64,000 bases of DNA from JBBSJZ01 sp041751935 (GTDB lineage Bacteria; Planctomycetota; Planctomycetia; Pirellulales; Pirellulaceae): contig JBGSIA010000036.1 in NCBI GenBank assembly GCA_041751935.1, forward strand, positions 1 through 64,000, in the 5' to 3' direction. Of the stretch, positions 52,838-62,154 are shown piece after piece; position 1 is the stretch's first letter; each line of letters opens with the position of its first letter. Under the pieces are notes generated by a model that searched no databases, was not told the DNA's origin, and saw only the letters and a program-made list of their open reading frames with translations. Both the position numbers and the translations under genes were made by a program.

Positions 52838-53440
52838 ATGACATCCTCTGCTGACAGCGCATCCGAACCTGACGACGGCACGTTCTCGCCCATCGAAATG
52901 ACGGGGGCGGACGTGCCGATTGAGGTTTTGTGGAACCAATTCGGTGACCAACTGAGGCGGCGTGCGCGAACGCGGTTGAGGCAATATGGCTTAAGCGGCC
53001 AGGCAGAATCGATGGATATATGTAACGATGTGATGGCGGATTTGGCTCGTCGACACGCGCAACAACCGCTGCGATGTGATGACGTTTTGGCTTATGTGTT
53101 GCGAGCGATCGACCATCAGGTGCTCGACACGTTCCGTACCCTGGCTCGCCAGTGTCGTGATTTTCGCCGCCTCGAAACCACGCCGCTGGATGACTCGCGA
53201 CGAATGGCGATTCAGGCCACGCCAAGTCAGATCGCAGTACGCCGTGAAGTCCTCGACAAAGTGCGGTCGATGCTTGATGACGAGGACCGACAAGCCTTGG
53301 AAATGATGCTTGAAAATCGAAACTGGAACGAGATCGGTGAAGCGATCGGGATGCGTCCGGATACCGCACGGATGCGAGTACGACGCGCAATCGCTCGCGT
53401 CCGAGACGAACTGGGGGTGAGTGGTGTTGCCGATGAATGA
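52838..53440 (+). CDS. ECF-type RNA polymerase sigma factor
   Basis: A 200-aa sigma-70 family protein. Region 2 includes LWNQFGDQLRRRARTRLR, SMDICNDVMADLARR and VLAYVLRAIDHQVLDTFR; region 4 includes LDDEDRQALEMMLENRNWNEI and the HTH GEAIGMRPDTARMRVRRA. It overlaps the next gene, a pseudokinase (ATG 53433 against TGA 53438), so they are translationally coupled. No anti-sigma gene is present, suggesting control by the adjacent kinase-like proteins. Confidence 0.9.
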   Translation: MTSSADSASEPDDGTFSPIEMTGADVPIEVLWNQFGDQLRRRARTRLRQYGLSGQAESMDICNDVMADLARRHAQQPLRCDDVLAYVLRAIDHQVLDTFRTLARQCRDFRRLETTPLDDSRRMAIQATPSQIAVRREVLDKVRSMLDDEDRQALEMMLENRNWNEIGEAIGMRPDTARMRVRRAIARVRDELGVSGVADE

Positions 53441-54626
53441 ATCCGACCGCGTTATGGAGTCGTCCCAACTCATCGATTGGGCGTGCATTGACTTGATCGA
53501 GCGAAATCGACGCGGCGAACCCGTGCGAGTCGAAGAGTACCTCGACAAGTACCCACACTTGCTGGCTGACCAATATACGCTCGACCTGATCGATGCCGAA
53601 ATCTGTATTCGAAAGGAACTGGGTAAAGCGTTTGACGACGGCGAATGGCTCAAGCGATTTCCACAGTACAGCCTAGCAATCGGACAACTTCTGGCACTTG
53701 ACGAGCCACCGCCATCGACCGCGTTGTCGTGCGATTCTTCGTTGCACGATACCTCGCCCACCGTTGTTGTCTCGTCGTCGCAAAGCGACGACTCAATCGC
53801 ATACGTAGAATCGCTGCGAATGATCGACGAGGTACCAGCACCGATTCCGCTTCCGAGCGGATTCATTGCGGACGGTTTGGTTGCCAGCAGTCCAGGCCGT
53901 TGGCTTATTCGCTGCCGGGATACCAGTGACCGCCGACATTATGCGTTTAAGGTTATTGAGACGGTGCTTTTGGGTGTGCCGCGATTAACCGCTCAGCAGA
54001 GAACCGATCTGCTCAATGCCTGTGAGCGCAGCGTCTTGGTGCAACATCCCGCCTGGGTGCGGCCGGTTATCGCGACTTGCGATGGCCAGTACCTGGGCGT
54101 CGTCCGTCCTTGGTGTCACGCTACTTCATGGACCAATGTGGTGACCTCGTTGTCGACCCAGCGCTCGCTACGACTGTTATCGGAAATCGCCTTCTGTTTG
54201 CATGCCGCTCATCGCGTGGGCTGTTATCACGGCAAGGTCAGTGAGAGCAATTTGTTCATCGATCACAATCATTCATTGCGGCTGACAGACGCCGTGATTT
54301 CAACCTCGCTATCGGCAATCCCTGAGCAATGCGTGCGCAACGATGAACTCTCTGTATTGAAGCTATTGGCGACCCTCCAACTCGATCCAAATCGCGGTCT
54401 GTCTCCAGGCCTACTGCAGCATGGCCAACGGTTGCTCAATAAAAACGCAGGCGAACCGCTGCCAGTGATTGGAGAATGGCTCATTCGTCAGGCAGATGCC
54501 GCCGACTCGCAAGAAAACCTCGCAGCGCCCACCAAAATTAGGTCAACGGGAATGCGTTTCATCAAATCATTTTTCTCTGGTCGCAATAGCGACAATTCTA
54601 CGTCCTTTCCTCATAACAATGATTGA
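53433..54626 (+). CDS. Ser/Thr pseudokinase coupled to ECF sigma factor
   Basis: A 397-aa protein. Residues 1-70 are the helical module commonly found before planctomycete kinases (IDWACIDLIERNRRGEPV, VEEYLDKYPHL). The kinase-like domain (about 140-370) keeps YAFKVIE (Lys about 173) but its catalytic loop reads CYHGKVSESNLF (264-275) with no HRD, and the DFG position reads LTDA (284-287). No glycine loop is seen (LVASSPGRWLIRC). There is no TM segment. Being coupled to the sigma gene and 9 nt before a membrane kinase gene, it may serve as an adapter between the two. It is unlikely to be an active kinase. Confidence 0.85.
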   Translation: MNESDRVMESSQLIDWACIDLIERNRRGEPVRVEEYLDKYPHLLADQYTLDLIDAEICIRKELGKAFDDGEWLKRFPQYSLAIGQLLALDEPPPSTALSCDSSLHDTSPTVVVSSSQSDDSIAYVESLRMIDEVPAPIPLPSGFIADGLVASSPGRWLIRCRDTSDRRHYAFKVIETVLLGVPRLTAQQRTDLLNACERSVLVQHPAWVRPVIATCDGQYLGVVRPWCHATSWTNVVTSLSTQRSLRLLSEIAFCLHAAHRVGCYHGKVSESNLFIDHNHSLRLTDAVISTSLSAIPEQCVRNDELSVLKLLATLQLDPNRGLSPGLLQHGQRLLNKNAGEPLPVIGEWLIRQADAADSQENLAAPTKIRSTGMRFIKSFFSGRNSDNSTSFPHNND

Positions 54627-54635
54627 GATTCAATC

Positions 54636-57416
54636 ATGCGGATCAAGTGCCCTGAGTGCCAAGCGATACTCGACATTGGGACTCCCAAACCAGGCCTTTA
54701 TCGACCTCGCTGTAAACACTGCAACAATGGCTTTCAACTGAAGGTAAGTGAGGACAATCCGCCCAAGGTCGCTCTCGGTAAACTACCTAAGTCGGCCTCC
54801 AGCAACTTAGTTGTGAGTCAACCCGTTGCGAACAAACCAGCTGCGTCCAAAACCATCGCCATGGATGCAACAATGGATTCGGCCGTCTCCGCGCCAAAGC
54901 CACCAACGTCGTCCGCGACAACTCACGATGTCGAGGCAACGATGGATGCCACCATGGACACCGCGACGTCGTCGAATAAGACACGTAGCGATGCTGTGGA
55001 GGAAACCATGGCGCCATCATCAGTTGGTCAGCAAACAATGGACTCCATTGTCGCAACGCCGAAAAAATCAGTCGTTTCGGTTTCCTCAAAGTCCGCTTCC
55101 GTTTCGTCTCGATCGACGCCAGCCAGCAGCGCGGGAACTGTCGCTGAAGATAGTTCGATGCCGAAAAAACTCGGTGGCTATCGGCTCATTCGCACGCTCG
55201 GACGTGGAGCGATGGGGGCTGTGTATGAAGCCAAACAGATCTCGTTGGATCGCTTGGTCGCGCTGAAAACGATTCGTGATCGACTTGCGAACAATCCTTC
55301 GGCGCTGGCTCGTTTCACGCGAGAAGCGTACGCAGCGGCACAACTGAATCATCATAACATTGTCCAGATCTACGACTTTGGTGAAGAAGGTGGACAACAC
55401 TATTTCAGTATGGAACGGGTCTCGGGAGCCGCACTCGACGATGTGGTTCGCAAACAAGGTCCGCTCGAGGCTCGACGTGCAGCTACCTATGTATTGCAGG
55501 CCGCTCGAGGTTTGCAACACGCACACCAAAGTGGAATGGTGCATCGCGATATTAAACCAGCAAACCTGCTGCTCAGCGACGAGGGAGTGGTGAAAGTTGC
55601 TGATTTGGGATTGGTGAAAGTCCCTGATCAACAAGACGTTCAATCAAGCGATGGCGATCTGTCGGCATCGCGATCAAGCGGAACCCAAGTGACGATGATG
55701 GGTACAGCTGTCGGTACGCCCGCTTACATGGCGCCCGAACAGTCGCAAGATGCAACGAGTGTTGATCATCGTGCGGATATCTATTCGCTCGGCTGTACAC
55801 TGTATTATTTACTTACTGGAGTGCCGCCGTTCTCAGCGTCGGAAGTTTCCGCACTGCTTGCTCAACACGCCAAGGACCCTGTACCGCATGTGCATGTGAT
55901 TCATCCGCATGTACCGCAAGCTGTGGACGAGATCATCCAGAAATCGATGGCGAAACATGCCGCAGATCGTTATTCCTCGCTTGCTCTGATGATTGAGGAC
56001 TTGGAAGGTTTCTTGGGCATGCAATCCGGCGGTACGTTTTCGCCAAGTGTTGCCCACGCTGATCAATGGGCGGCCAATGCTGAGCAATTCCATCGCTCCG
56101 CACCGTTGGCAAAGTTTCGAGGCATGGCGATCGTCGGGTTCGTCGCGTTGTGCATGCTGCTGTTCTTCCTCACACCTTGGATCGGCTTCGGTTTTGTATT
56201 GCTCGGACCCGCATGTCTGATTGCCGCCTTTGCGGTATCACTGATCTTGGAGTCGATGCGTGGCGAAAGCTCGATCGTCACCGCCATTCGCGGTTGGAGC
56301 GAGACGCTACGATTTGTCGACTGGCTCTACGCCGCCGGACTGATCGTGCTTGTGCTTTGTGTTGCCTTGTTCGCCGGGTGTTGGCCTGGATTGGTCGCTG
56401 GCGTAATTTTGGGGGCGATTTCCGGAGCTGCTTATCACTTCGGGCTACGTACTCCGATTCAAAATGCTCAACGTGCCTCCGTCGATGTGGCTGAGAAAAT
56501 GATTCGCCAGTTTCGAGTCAGTGGCGCCGACGAGGACGGTTTACGAATGTTTGTGGCTCGCTATTCCGGTCGAAACTGGGGTGAATTGTTCGCCGCTGTG
56601 TTCGGTGTCGACGCACTGCTAAAAGTACGCGAGAAAGCACTACAGGACTCAGTCATTCCCAAACGCTCGTTGTCGCTAAGCGAGAGGGTCATTGCGAATC
56701 TTCAGGACCGTGCCAAGTCCAATCGCCAATCGCTTGATCAGGCAAAACTCTCGCGAGTTGAACAAAAAGCATTGGTCAGCGAAGGACTTAGCGAATCCGA
56801 GGCGCGTGAACGAGCTTGGCAGATGGCTGCTGCCGTCATGGACGCCAATCAAACACCACCGACAGCTGACCGGGCGGTGCAGGACGCCGAAGCAAAGCGG
56901 CAAAGAATGAAGGCCATGTTGGCTGAAGCACGAAGTGGCAAGTACGCCAAGAAACGTGATCGGCTTGGTCCGTTGAAACTGCTCATTGGTGCTCAACTGC
57001 GACTCGTTGCTGGCGTTTCTCTATTGGCTCTTCTAGCGGTGTGGGCAAACCGTGAAGGCTGGTTTGACGGCGAGAAACTCAATCAGGTTGCATCGTCGCT
57101 GCAACAAGGCGAAGTGACATTGGACATCGTCGGCCAAACGTTGAAAGCAAATGTCGCCCAGGCTCCGACCTCGGAAGTACCCAAGATTCTGGGTGCGAAT
57201 ATCGCATCGCTGGCCGTCGCCGGGCTGCTGCTGGTCGGCTCGGCGTTCATCAGTGGTTGGCGGATGACGCCGTTTGCATTCGCCGCTGCTGCCGTTGTCT
57301 TGTGGGGTAGTTCACTGGGCGTCCCTGGATTCGGTCCTGTTCCTGCCTACTTGATCGCCGCGATCGCCGGTGCCGCCATAATGTTGCCCGGTGCACTCGT
57401 GAGTGAACGCGCATAG
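54636..57416 (+). CDS. Membrane Ser/Thr protein kinase with Zn-ribbon N-terminus and multi-TM C-terminus
   Basis: A 926-aa Hanks-type kinase. CPECQA (5-10) and CKHCNN (26-31) form a small zinc ribbon. A disordered linker (about 60-175) has recurring ATMD-type units (ATMDATMDTA) with many Thr. The kinase domain spans about 180-450: LGRGAMGAVYEA, VALKTI (Lys 211), HRDIKPANLLL (303-313), DLGLVK in place of DFG (323-328), YMAPEQSQ. The C-terminal half has about six TM segments (for example 495-540, 560-600, 785-805, 855-920) with a helical cytoplasmic section between. DLG instead of DFG occurs in active kinases. Third gene of the ECF, pseudokinase, kinase cassette. Confidence 0.92.
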   Translation: MRIKCPECQAILDIGTPKPGLYRPRCKHCNNGFQLKVSEDNPPKVALGKLPKSASSNLVVSQPVANKPAASKTIAMDATMDSAVSAPKPPTSSATTHDVEATMDATMDTATSSNKTRSDAVEETMAPSSVGQQTMDSIVATPKKSVVSVSSKSASVSSRSTPASSAGTVAEDSSMPKKLGGYRLIRTLGRGAMGAVYEAKQISLDRLVALKTIRDRLANNPSALARFTREAYAAAQLNHHNIVQIYDFGEEGGQHYFSMERVSGAALDDVVRKQGPLEARRAATYVLQAARGLQHAHQSGMVHRDIKPANLLLSDEGVVKVADLGLVKVPDQQDVQSSDGDLSASRSSGTQVTMMGTAVGTPAYMAPEQSQDATSVDHRADIYSLGCTLYYLLTGVPPFSASEVSALLAQHAKDPVPHVHVIHPHVPQAVDEIIQKSMAKHAADRYSSLALMIEDLEGFLGMQSGGTFSPSVAHADQWAANAEQFHRSAPLAKFRGMAIVGFVALCMLLFFLTPWIGFGFVLLGPACLIAAFAVSLILESMRGESSIVTAIRGWSETLRFVDWLYAAGLIVLVLCVALFAGCWPGLVAGVILGAISGAAYHFGLRTPIQNAQRASVDVAEKMIRQFRVSGADEDGLRMFVARYSGRNWGELFAAVFGVDALLKVREKALQDSVIPKRSLSLSERVIANLQDRAKSNRQSLDQAKLSRVEQKALVSEGLSESEARERAWQMAAAVMDANQTPPTADRAVQDAEAKRQRMKAMLAEARSGKYAKKRDRLGPLKLLIGAQLRLVAGVSLLALLAVWANREGWFDGEKLNQVASSLQQGEVTLDIVGQTLKANVAQAPTSEVPKILGANIASLAVAGLLLVGSAFISGWRMTPFAFAAAAVVLWGSSLGVPGFGPVPAYLIAAIAGAAIMLPGALVSERA

Positions 57417-57495
57417 CGTAACTACTTGTGAGTTTCGCTTTAGCTTGCTGGCGTGAAACCAAAGATTCGTTTCGGACCAGACCAAATCAGCGATC

Positions 57496-57519
57496 ACTCT
57501 TGAGGCGTCAAGAGTCTTT
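57496..57519 (+). terminator. Rho-independent terminator after the kinase cassette
   Basis: ACTCTTGA (57496-57503), loop GGCG, TCAAGAGT (57508-57515), then CTTTTA. It lies 80 nt past the kinase stop and supports placing the methyltransferase start after it. Confidence 0.75.
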
Positions 57520-57580
57520 TACTTACGCTGGCACTACTGCGGATGGTCGACGGAGGCCTCCTTTTGGTCTGCTTCAACCC

Positions 57581-58501
57581 ATGGTCGCCGCGATGCCCTC
57601 CACCAGATCAAGTTCGCCAACTCGCGAATTCGAGGATGAACATTTACTCGGTCAGTACATTCCGCTGCTGTACCACTACAACATGTTGCAGGACGAGGAC
57701 CGTGTCCAAGCATTTCGTGACGCCATCCAAGTGGTCGTGAAACCCGGAATGCACGTCGTTGAACTTGGCGGCGGCACAGGGATCTTGTCCTCCTTCGCCG
57801 CTCGTTGTGGCGCACGCGTGAGTTGTGTCGAACGCAATCCAGAACTGGTCGCGACGGCACGTCGTTTCGTTCTCGAAAATAAGTTGACCGCATCAATTGA
57901 GGTCATCGGAGCTGATGCAAGCCGATTCATCCCCGATTCCAAGGTCGATGTTGTGGTCTGTGAAATGCTGCACGTCGGACTGTTACGAGAAAAACAAGCA
58001 CAAGTCATTGCGGCATTTAAACGGAACTATTTTCAGGAACACGGCGGTGTGCTCCCCGTTTTCATTCCTGAAGTCTCGATGTTGATGGTCCAGCCGATCC
58101 AGCAGAGTTTCGACTTTGCCGGCTACACTGCGCCAGTTCCAATGTTTCAAGCTCCTCTATTGGAACAACCTCGAACTCGCGAGCTTGCCAAGCTGTCGGC
58201 GTACGCAACGATTGCCTACGACGAAAGTTTTGACTCGTACTTTGATATCGACTTGCGTTTTAAGACAATCGCTGATGGACTTTGCAACGCAGTTCGGTTC
58301 GTCACACAGAATGTACTGACGATCGACATGTCGCGAGAACGAGCGATCACTTGGCCTAACCAGTGCCTCGTGCTGCCAACCGGTTCGTCGATCGCAGTGG
58401 ATGCTGGTGACGACCTGCGACTAAGGTTCACATATTCGGCCGGCGATTTGATCGAATCGTTGTCGGACTCGATTGGCTTGTATTCTTATGCCCCGACATA
58501 A
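57581..58501 (+). CDS. SAM-dependent methyltransferase (protein arginine methyltransferase-like)
   Basis: A 306-aa protein. The SAM-binding motif I reads VVELGGGTGILSSFAAR; post-I acidic residue lies in VSCVERNPEL; and IEVIGADASRFIPDSKVDVVVCEML matches the motif with the double-E-like position of PRMTs. The C-terminal part is a beta-barrel-like region (FDSYFDIDLRFKTIADG). It may methylate a protein or small molecule. Starts at 57428 (GTG) and 57593 are possible; 57581 is favoured because a terminator precedes it. Confidence 0.8.
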   Translation: MVAAMPSTRSSSPTREFEDEHLLGQYIPLLYHYNMLQDEDRVQAFRDAIQVVVKPGMHVVELGGGTGILSSFAARCGARVSCVERNPELVATARRFVLENKLTASIEVIGADASRFIPDSKVDVVVCEMLHVGLLREKQAQVIAAFKRNYFQEHGGVLPVFIPEVSMLMVQPIQQSFDFAGYTAPVPMFQAPLLEQPRTRELAKLSAYATIAYDESFDSYFDIDLRFKTIADGLCNAVRFVTQNVLTIDMSRERAITWPNQCLVLPTGSSIAVDAGDDLRLRFTYSAGDLIESLSDSIGLYSYAPT

Positions 58502-58527
58502 CTCGTGTTTAATCAAGGAGGTTCCCC

Positions 58528-58992
58528 TTGCGAAATATCATCATTATCGGCATGCTTTTGGCGGCTGCTTCGACGGCAGGTTGGTTCAGTGTCCAGCGGG
58601 ACGGGGACCACATGACGATCGATATCAATCGCAGTGAAATTCGCAACGATACCCGAAGAGCAATCGACCGCGGACGTCAGATACTCGACGAGCGTCAACA
58701 ACGCGTTGACGAAGAACGCGCCGAGCTACAACAATCTGCCGAATCTCAACCCCAGTGGCCGCTACAACCCGGTAACCCCTGGCAACCGAATTATCCGCCG
58801 TACGACAGTCGCGGCTACAATGGCACGGGTGCCCAGGGGACTGCCCCTATCAGTTACGGACAACCAAACAACTACAATCCGGCTCAATTCTATTCGCCTG
58901 CGGGCTATGGACCGACTCAACCGTATACCAATCCGGCCGATAGCAATCAAAGCAATTACTACCCACCACCACCGGTCTATCCGCAACGTTAG
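58528..58992 (+). CDS. Small secreted Pro/Gln/Tyr/Asn-rich protein, TTG start
   Basis: A 154-aa protein starting with TTG at 58528; AAGGAGG at 58515-58521 is an excellent ribosome site that fixes this start. An N-terminal signal or anchor (RNIIIIGMLLAAASTAGWF) is followed by a charged helical section (about 35-72) and a low-complexity tail rich in Pro, Asn, Gln, Tyr (NYNPAQFYSPAGYGPTQPY), ending in poly-Pro (YPPPPVYPQR). No family recognised. Might be an envelope or matrix protein. Confidence 0.78.
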   Translation: MRNIIIIGMLLAAASTAGWFSVQRDGDHMTIDINRSEIRNDTRRAIDRGRQILDERQQRVDEERAELQQSAESQPQWPLQPGNPWQPNYPPYDSRGYNGTGAQGTAPISYGQPNNYNPAQFYSPAGYGPTQPYTNPADSNQSNYYPPPPVYPQR

Positions 58993-59057
58993 ACTACAGT
59001 CATCCAAGTTCCCTGCGAACTTTTTTGACCCGTAGTCGATTTCTCCGTGATCATGCC

Positions 59058-59804
59058 ATGAGAGTGAGTGCGATCCAATTCAGTCCAACTGCCGTCTTGT
59101 TAGCCGCTGGCCTTCTGTTTTCGTATAACGCCGCGGCGGCGGATGCAGATCCGGATCGACCGCAACTAAATGTGACACACTGTGTCGACTTCACGGTAAC
59201 GGGAGATGGCAGCAGCAACGCGTGGGAAAAGGCCACGTGGGTTGCTTTGAACCCACGCAGTGGTGCTGAACACGACTACAGCGCTCGATTTAAAATGCTG
59301 TACTCCGATACGGGTGTTTACGTTCTCTTCGATGGCAGTGACAAAATACTGACCGCAACGATGCAAGAAGACTTCCTCGACCTGTGGAACGAAGACGTCT
59401 ACGAGTGTTTTTTCTGGACCGATGAATCGCACCTCGTTTACTTTGAGTACGAGATTTCGCCACTCGGCTATGAGCTTCCAATCCTTGTCCCAAACTTGAA
59501 CGGCCGGTTTCTCGGTTGGCGACCATGGCACTACGAAGGTAATCGTAAGACGCATAAAAAGGTCTCGGCAACCGGAGGCGCCAACACCTCGTTGGCAAAG
59601 GTTTCAAGTTGGCGAGCGGAGGTGTTTATCCCCTACGAACTGCTCAAGCCGCTCCAAAACGTTCCGCCGAAAGCGGGAACAAAGTGGAGGGCGAATTTTT
59701 ATCGCGTCGACTACGATAACCAGAAATCAGCTGGCTGGGACTGGGCACGAGTCGGTGCGAGCTTTCATGATTTTAACAAGTTCGGCACGCTGGTTTTCCA
59801 ATAA
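59058..59804 (+). CDS. Secreted CBM9-like carbohydrate-binding protein
   Basis: A 248-aa exported protein; ATG 59058 opens a signal peptide (IQFSPTAVLLAAGLLFSYNAAAA). The mature part follows the family 9-like carbohydrate-binding fold: SSNAWEKATWVALN, LYSDTGVYVLFDGSD, DLWNEDVYECFFWTDE, YFEYEISPLG and a late WRAEVFIPYELL with TKWRANFYRVDY. It probably binds sugars or polysaccharides outside the cell. It lies 72 nt upstream of the amidohydrolase gene, same direction. Confidence 0.88.
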   Translation: MRVSAIQFSPTAVLLAAGLLFSYNAAAADADPDRPQLNVTHCVDFTVTGDGSSNAWEKATWVALNPRSGAEHDYSARFKMLYSDTGVYVLFDGSDKILTATMQEDFLDLWNEDVYECFFWTDESHLVYFEYEISPLGYELPILVPNLNGRFLGWRPWHYEGNRKTHKKVSATGGANTSLAKVSSWRAEVFIPYELLKPLQNVPPKAGTKWRANFYRVDYDNQKSAGWDWARVGASFHDFNKFGTLVFQ

Positions 59805-59876
59805 CATTCGCCATAAATTATCAACGCAACCACCTTCACTTGATTGCGGCGATCCTCTTCAGATCCGGCTACCGCT

Positions 59877-61031
59877 ATGACATTTTTCCGCAGATTCATC
59901 TCGCCAATTCCATTCTTCGCTTGCCTTTTATTGGCTGCTCAGGCTGGCCTTTCACAAGACGTAACCGACAAGAATAAGGTCGAAGCAATAGAGGACATAC
60001 GCGACCTGAAGTTACGAGACTGGCATCCTCGTTCAATGCTGAAGACAAAGGTCACGCGTGTCAACTTGCCCAAGTATCCGGTTGTTGACGTCCACAATCA
60101 TTTGGGCGGCGGTAGTGAGACCTTAACGGCTGAGCGAATTAAACGCTACCTACAGGAAATGGACGACGCGGGTGTTCGTACAGTTGTGAATCTTGACGGT
60201 GGATGGGACACAAAGCTGCAAGAGACCGTTGCTGCGTTAGATACTGCTCATCCAGGACGATTCTTGACGTTCGCGCTCATCAACATGAACGGTTTTGGTG
60301 ACGAAGGTTGGTCCAAGCGAGAAACGGCACGGCTGCGAACGAGCTTTAACAATGGAGCAAAAGGCTTAAAGTTCCATAAGTCGCTGGGACTTTCGTATCG
60401 TGACGAAAATGGAAATCTGTTGGAGATTGACGACGAGCGGCTAGATCCCATCTGGGCACTATGTGGTGAATTGAATCGGCCCGTGATGATTCACTCCTCC
60501 GATCCTGCTGCTTTCTTTACACCATTAGATGGCGAGAACGAGCGATGGCATGAGCTGAACGAGCACCCCAATTGGCTGTTCTATGGAGACAAATATCCAT
60601 CACGAGAAACATTGTTGGATCAACGCAATCGTGTTATCGCTAGACATCCAAATACCACGTTCATTGGAGCCCACTTCGGCAACAATCCCGAAGACCTCCA
60701 GACAGTCGGCGAATGGCTCGACGCGTATCCCAATTTTCACGTTGATATCGATGCGAGAATCTCTGAACTGGGTCGCCAACCGTATAGTTGCCGCAGATTC
60801 TTCATCAAGTATCAAGATCGGATCATGTTTGGAACCGATACAAATCCAAAGGCTGATGCCTACCGCCTCTACTACCGGTTCATGGAGACTGACGACGAAT
60901 ATTTCGACACCGCCGAATCCCATCACCGACAGGGCTTCTGGAATATCTACGGCATCTTTCTTCCTGATCCTGTGCTGAAAAAGATCTACTACACTAATGC
61001 CATGAAGTTGCTTGGCCTTGACGAATCCTAA
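59877..61031 (+). CDS. Exported amidohydrolase-family protein (TIM-barrel metal hydrolase)
   Basis: A 384-aa protein starting at ATG 59877 with a signal peptide (FRRFISPIPFFACLLLAAQAG). The metal motif DVHNHLGG (about 68-75) is followed by GLKFHKSLG (Lys/His), MIHSSDPAAFF (His), FIGAHFGNNPED (His) and IMFGTDTNP (Asp), matching the amidohydrolase_2 branch. Likely periplasmic hydrolysis or decarboxylation of a small molecule. It overlaps the TTG start of the next gene by 20 nt, suggesting an operon with the DgcN/DgcA-like genes. Confidence 0.88.
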   Translation: MTFFRRFISPIPFFACLLLAAQAGLSQDVTDKNKVEAIEDIRDLKLRDWHPRSMLKTKVTRVNLPKYPVVDVHNHLGGGSETLTAERIKRYLQEMDDAGVRTVVNLDGGWDTKLQETVAALDTAHPGRFLTFALINMNGFGDEGWSKRETARLRTSFNNGAKGLKFHKSLGLSYRDENGNLLEIDDERLDPIWALCGELNRPVMIHSSDPAAFFTPLDGENERWHELNEHPNWLFYGDKYPSRETLLDQRNRVIARHPNTTFIGAHFGNNPEDLQTVGEWLDAYPNFHVDIDARISELGRQPYSCRRFFIKYQDRIMFGTDTNPKADAYRLYYRFMETDDEYFDTAESHHRQGFWNIYGIFLPDPVLKKIYYTNAMKLLGLDES

Positions 61032-62154
61032 AGCGTCAAATTCCACATTGAAATCTAACGAATCGACAACCCTACAGCCCAGCGCACTTGAAGTGTCATC
61101 AAATTCCTCACCCAGCCACCGTCGGATCGCGATACTTACCGATGGTTACTCAACACCGTTCGTTGCCAAAACGGCGATTAGCCTGCTTCGATATCGGACA
61201 AGCGATGTGGTTGCCGTCATCGATAGCTCGGCAGCCGGTTCAACGTCCCAGGAACTCCTCGGCACGGGTGGCAAAATTCCTGTTGTGAAAAACGTGTCCG
61301 AGATACCCGACTTGGACGCTTTGTATATTGGGATCGCGCCGCCCGGCGGCAAGCTGCCCGACGAATGGCGTCCTCTAATCATTGAAGCAATTGGTCGAGG
61401 CGTCGATATTGTTTCGGGGTTGCACGACTTCCTTACCGATGATGCGGAGTATATCGCTTTGGCGGCCCAGTCCGGCAGTCGCTTGGTCGATGTAAGACGC
61501 AATAAATTCAAGTCGACGGCGAATGGGCATCGCTTCCGACGTGGTTGTACGCGAATTCACACCGTTGGACATGATTGCAGCATCGGCAAGATGGTTGCTT
61601 CGTTGGAAGTTCATCGCGGACTGATCTCGCGTGAGTTGAGTTCTAATTTTCTGGCCACCGGACAAACCGGGATAATGATTTCCGGTGCTGGGTATCCGAT
61701 TGACTGCGTCGTTTCCGATTTCGTCAACGGGGCAGCCGAGCAGTTGGCTGTCGAGAACGAGCATTATGACTATTTGCTGATCGAAGGCCAAGGAAGTATT
61801 TCGCATCCATCGTTTTCTGCAGTGACGCTAGGTTTGCTCCATGGCAGCGCGCCAGATGGGCTCATCTTCTGTTACGAAGCTGGCCGCACGAAGGTAAAGG
61901 GACTCGATAATGTTGACATACCTCCGATGAAAGAACAAATGGTCGCCTATCAAGTACTTTCTAACCTTCGTCACCCGTGCAAATTTATTGGGATTGCGAT
62001 CAATACTCGAAGTATGAACACCGAGGAAGCGGTTTCTGAGATCGCTCGTGCCGAATCGATCTTCGATTTACCCGCTTGCGACGTGTACCGGACGGGTGCG
62101 GAAAAACTTGTTGACGCCTGTATCAACCTGCGAGCCGAAGTGTTGGCAACATGA
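61012..62154 (+). CDS. dgcN: DUF1611/DgcN-like protein (N-acyltransferase-like P-loop fold)
   Basis: A 380-aa cytoplasmic protein of the DUF1611/DgcN family. Landmarks: IAILTDGYSTPFVAKTAISL, an ATP-type loop segment GHDCSIGKMVASLEV (about 182-198), FLATGQTGIMISGAGYPID, DYLLIEGQGSISHP and FIGIAINTRSMNTEEA. DgcN was described as the enzyme that N-acetylates D-glutamate ahead of the DgcA racemase, in marine bacteria and haloarchaea; that function is carried over here by family and gene order only. Starts at TTG 61012 or 61018. It overlaps the next gene by 4 nt (ATGA at 62151). Confidence 0.82.
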   Translation: MALTNPKASNSTLKSNESTTLQPSALEVSSNSSPSHRRIAILTDGYSTPFVAKTAISLLRYRTSDVVAVIDSSAAGSTSQELLGTGGKIPVVKNVSEIPDLDALYIGIAPPGGKLPDEWRPLIIEAIGRGVDIVSGLHDFLTDDAEYIALAAQSGSRLVDVRRNKFKSTANGHRFRRGCTRIHTVGHDCSIGKMVASLEVHRGLISRELSSNFLATGQTGIMISGAGYPIDCVVSDFVNGAAEQLAVENEHYDYLLIEGQGSISHPSFSAVTLGLLHGSAPDGLIFCYEAGRTKVKGLDNVDIPPMKEQMVAYQVLSNLRHPCKFIGIAINTRSMNTEEAVSEIARAESIFDLPACDVYRTGAEKLVDACINLRAEVLAT

